Source: Chryseobacterium sp. 7 (GTDB taxonomy: Bacteria > Bacteroidota > Bacteroidia > Flavobacteriales > Weeksellaceae). From it: a DNA stretch of 64,000 nt. Under the pieces are notes generated by a model, which did not search any database, was not told where the DNA came from, and saw only the letters and a program-made list of their open reading frames with translations. The DNA lies in contig NZ_RCCA01000001.1 in assembly GCF_003663845.1 (NCBI RefSeq), positions 3,596,001 to 3,660,000 of the forward strand, given 5' to 3'. Position 1 is the first letter of the stretch; every line of letters begins with the position of its first letter. Position numbers and translations under genes: made by a program. This document shows, piece after piece, positions 61,255-64,000 of this stretch.

Positions 61255-63837
61255 TTATTTTTTAATGGCTTTTACTGTTGATTTTGAACCATCTTTAAAG
61301 TTCATTGTCACTAAGTATAAACCAGAATTCAATTCTCCTAACTGAAGTTCCGTAGTTGGATTATCAATAGTTTTCACTACTCTTCCTGCTACATCTGTAA
61401 CCGTTACAGATTTCACATCTTTAATATCAGCCAAATGCAGAACATCTTTGAAAGGGTTAGGATATACAGTGATTTCTTTTTTCTTCACAGATGTTTCAGC
61501 AGTTGATAAATTGGACTGTGTAAGCGAAAAATCATCAAATCCCATATAATACGGAGCTGTTGTTGTATTTAAAGTTTTAATTCCAAATGAATAATCACCG
61601 GTAGACGTTGGCGTATAAGAAACGGTAACTTTATTATAAGCAGTACTGTTACTTCCCCCTGCAGCTGTTTGATCAGCCGTAATAAATGTTGTTAAACTGG
61701 TTGCTCCGGTCACTGTCTGTCCGTTGTTTACCAATACTTCATTCTGCCAACCTGCATAGCCATCTCCTACCCAATAGAATGAAAATTCATATGACGTTCC
61801 CGCAGTTAAAGTAAATGTAGGTGTCCATAAATAAGCAGCATTGGTATATGGATAATAAATCGTCAGATAATTAGGTGCAGATTTAGGATCATTATATCCT
61901 TGCTGAGAAGCATTTGCTGACGTAAAATTATTTGTAGATGAACTTCCTCCCGGAGTTTGTTTCCAGCAATTTGGAATAATCGCAGAACCTGTAGTAGCCA
62001 TTGCATCAAAATTTTCGCTCCAAGGAAGTGTAGTTATCGGAACACAAAGTGTTGTAAACTGTGTAGAGGTAGCACTCCATATACTCTTATCAGATGCACT
62101 ACAGCTGGATCTCACCCATACATAATATGTAGTAGATGGCTGCAGCCCACCTAATGGCGCAGAAACAGCAGCAGAAGTTACAGATACAGAGTTCGCAGCA
62201 TTCAAAACTGTAGTAGCATCAGGCGCTGTATTCGTTGTGCTGTAATATACTTCATATCCGCTTGCAGGAACTGAAGAAGGAGCCGTCCAGCCTATTGCTG
62301 CTGAATTTGCGGTAACGTTTGATGATGTAACTGCAGTTGGCTCAAAACAGGAAGGAATATTCTGAACGGTAATATTATCAATATAAATAGAACGGGAAGT
62401 ACCTCCTAAACCATGTTTAAAGGCTAACTGCAAATCAGAACCCGCAGGAATATTTACCGTATACTGTGTGTGGGTAGTTGTCAAAGCAATAGGAGAACCT
62501 ATTTGTGTAAAAGATGCCGGATCTGCAGGGTTTGAAAGCGTCCCCACTAATAATGTATAATTACTTCCGCCGCTTTTTGCATAAAATCTTACACGTTTGG
62601 TACCATCGGAAAGGTTTGTAGTAGGAGGTGCAACTAACATCTGGCTACCCGTAGTAGCACTTGAATTAGTCATATAATAAGCATTGGGTGCTGAATAATT
62701 ATTTGATGTCGTTACATATCCATAACCTGCAAATGATGCACTTTCCAGATATGACCAGCAGCTTGGGGCATTAGTATTTGAAGTAGAACCAACACTTGTC
62801 GTATCAAAATTTTCTGTGTATGGAACCGTGAAAGTAGAACAAGCTGTTTTAAATGTTCCTGCAAAAGACCATACACTCTGGCCGGTTGCAGTGTTACAGT
62901 TGGATCTTACCCAATAATAATAGGTTGTATTTGAATTAAGACCTCCTATTGTTGTGCTTGTACCTGTTACTCCCGGATAAGTAGGAGTTACCGAACCAGC
63001 AGGTGTTGTATTGGAAGTACTGTGATATACATCATAACTTGCCGCATTGGTTGGAGCTGTCCAGGAAACTAAAGCTGAGTTAGCTGTGATCCCTGAAACC
63101 GCCTGCAATGTTGGAGGCACACAGTCTGAGTATACATCTGCTGAAAAAGCAAAAATATTAGGATACCCTGCGCCACTTGCTTTGGTTACTGCTACACTCT
63201 GTATTGGTTTTGCCTGGTTTGCAGCATCTATAGCTAATGGGGTCTGGTAAAGTCTCGGATCTGTAGTACTGGATTCCAGAGCATCTGAACTTCTTTTGAT
63301 CCTTCCTATTCCCTGTACGGCAAAATTGGCTCCTCCATACCAGTCAGATAGACTTATATTGGAAAATACCTGGCTGCTGCCATCAGAAAAATTGACGGTT
63401 ACATTCACTACGGATGTTCCACTACCACTGGTAGAGAGCATATACAGGGTAAAAGCAGGTTTAGGAGTAGTAAAAGTAAGCGTTCCGCTATCATTTGCAG
63501 CGGCTAACCTTAATGCATTATTTCCACTTAAATTTCCTAAAATATAGCTCAATCCCGGTGTTCCGGCAACGACAGAATTAATAATTCCATCAGTTGGAAG
63601 ACCATAAGTAAGGGGTGTACTTGTAGAGGTCAGTTGAAAATCTTTCGCTACAAAAGCGTAAGAAACTCCGTCTACATCATTGTTTGTGGAAACTAATGAG
63701 GAACCTATTCCGTTTGCAATTACATCTGCCGTATAGCCTGAAGCAACCGGCATAGTTTGATAATTTTGAGCCATCATTACACTGGCTGAGAAGAGAGCGA
63801 TGGCGGGCACCACTCTAGAAAATAAATTTATTGCCAT
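61255..63837 (-). CDS. Large surface protein with fibronectin-III domains and T9SS tail
   Basis: An 860-residue exported protein. I start it at the ATG at 63,837 (signal peptide MAINLFSRVVPAIALFSASV). Residues 30-230 are a beta domain. Two fibronectin-III domains follow (ANSALVSWTAPTNAASYDVY and ANSAAIGWTAPSSVPASGYE), each succeeded by a jelly-roll domain of MAM or cleaved-adhesin type (PYTENFDT and PWSENFDA). The last 80 residues are a type A T9SS sorting domain (VYPNPFKDVLHLADI and GLYLVTMNFKDGS). It probably sits on the cell surface and binds glycans or proteins. Confidence 0.88.
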   Translation of the reverse strand: MAINLFSRVVPAIALFSASVMMAQNYQTMPVASGYTADVIANGIGSSLVSTNNDVDGVSYAFVAKDFQLTSTSTPLTYGLPTDGIINSVVAGTPGLSYILGNLSGNNALRLAAANDSGTLTFTTPKPAFTLYMLSTSGSGTSVVNVTVNFSDGSSQVFSNISLSDWYGGANFAVQGIGRIKRSSDALESSTTDPRLYQTPLAIDAANQAKPIQSVAVTKASGAGYPNIFAFSADVYSDCVPPTLQAVSGITANSALVSWTAPTNAASYDVYHSTSNTTPAGSVTPTYPGVTGTSTTIGGLNSNTTYYYWVRSNCNTATGQSVWSFAGTFKTACSTFTVPYTENFDTTSVGSTSNTNAPSCWSYLESASFAGYGYVTTSNNYSAPNAYYMTNSSATTGSQMLVAPPTTNLSDGTKRVRFYAKSGGSNYTLLVGTLSNPADPASFTQIGSPIALTTTHTQYTVNIPAGSDLQLAFKHGLGGTSRSIYIDNITVQNIPSCFEPTAVTSSNVTANSAAIGWTAPSSVPASGYEVYYSTTNTAPDATTVLNAANSVSVTSAAVSAPLGGLQPSTTYYVWVRSSCSASDKSIWSATSTQFTTLCVPITTLPWSENFDAMATTGSAIIPNCWKQTPGGSSSTNNFTSANASQQGYNDPKSAPNYLTIYYPYTNAAYLWTPTFTLTAGTSYEFSFYWVGDGYAGWQNEVLVNNGQTVTGATSLTTFITADQTAAGGSNSTAYNKVTVSYTPTSTGDYSFGIKTLNTTTAPYYMGFDDFSLTQSNLSTAETSVKKKEITVYPNPFKDVLHLADIKDVKSVTVTDVAGRVVKTIDNPTTELQLGELNSGLYLVTMNFKDGSKSTVKAIKK

Positions 63838-64000
63838 TTTGATCACATTTGTGGCGAAATTTAGGAAAAATAACAATACAAAAAAGTTATTTTTAAAAAT
63901 AATTTAAAATATTTTCAATCAGAGTTAAATATCAGCATTTGTAAATTTAAAAAATTACGAAAGATTAAAGAATATTGGTCTGCTTCTTATTCATCCTTAA
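63838..64000. other. Right-edge intergenic sequence
   Basis: Upstream region of the surface protein gene. A degenerate -7 element (TAAATTTC on the minus strand) lies near 63,858-63,865. No gene is visible up to the window edge. Confidence 0.4.

Overview
The window looks like a chromosomal segment of a Chryseobacterium-type member of the Flavobacteriia (Weeksellaceae). It is AT-rich, has weak Shine-Dalgarno signals and many promoters of the Bacteroidota type (TTG or TTTG, 19-21 nt, TAnnTTTG). It also carries secreted proteins with type IX secretion (T9SS) tails and host genes typical of the genus. I could not run a database search, so family names come from motifs I recognise.

Left host part (1-21,108). 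Surface proteins (an RCC1-repeat propeller and a fibrinogen-like YCD protein) lie among small lineage-specific helix-turn-helix proteins of two paralogous families and two membrane-anchored AraC-type regulators, one cut by the window edge. Then come a fatty-acid-hydroxylase-family membrane enzyme, katG with an apparent OxyR site, a haem-binding protein with a DCC-family protein, a secreted alpha-amylase, a DUF4290 gene overlapping murA (catalytic Cys replaced by Asp), a NIL-domain protein, a YiiX-like lipoprotein and a two-component system.

Prophage (about 21,109-50,793, 29.7 kb). It is inserted inside an RhtA/EamA-type exporter gene, whose C-terminal third lies at 20,825-21,115 and N-terminal two thirds at 50,768-51,352. 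Both junctions carry the 9-bp core CCCATATGG. From attL the element carries a Panacea toxin-antitoxin-like pair, a lysis cassette, a T9SS-tagged FISUMP protein, fibre and tail proteins, connectors, an HK97-type capsid, protease and portal, HicAB, a second Panacea pair, a secreted-protein pair, a regulatory block with antirepressors and a structured leader RNA, terS with a TerL nuclease domain, a CI-like repressor and a tyrosine integrase. A palindromic operator (ACAACC-N5-GGTTGT) overlies three promoters. A second motif (TTTTCAGGATAAACAGTT, 14 nt, TAnnTTTG) precedes the portal and a tail gene and looks like a late promoter. I find no TerL ATPase, no tape-measure protein and no replication protein, so the element is either defective or a reduced, helper-dependent element.

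Right host part (50,794-64,000). It holds the rest of the split exporter gene, an MgtC-family gene and a heavy-metal RND efflux operon (adaptor, pump, outer-membrane channel). A 127-nt nested inverted repeat, a DUF1801 protein, two secreted proteins of unknown function and a large fibronectin-III/T9SS surface protein follow.

The most promising new biology is in the prophage: paired Panacea modules with unrelated partners, a pseudoknot-topology leader before an antirepressor, a phage-specific late promoter, and a phage-borne protein addressed to the host T9SS.
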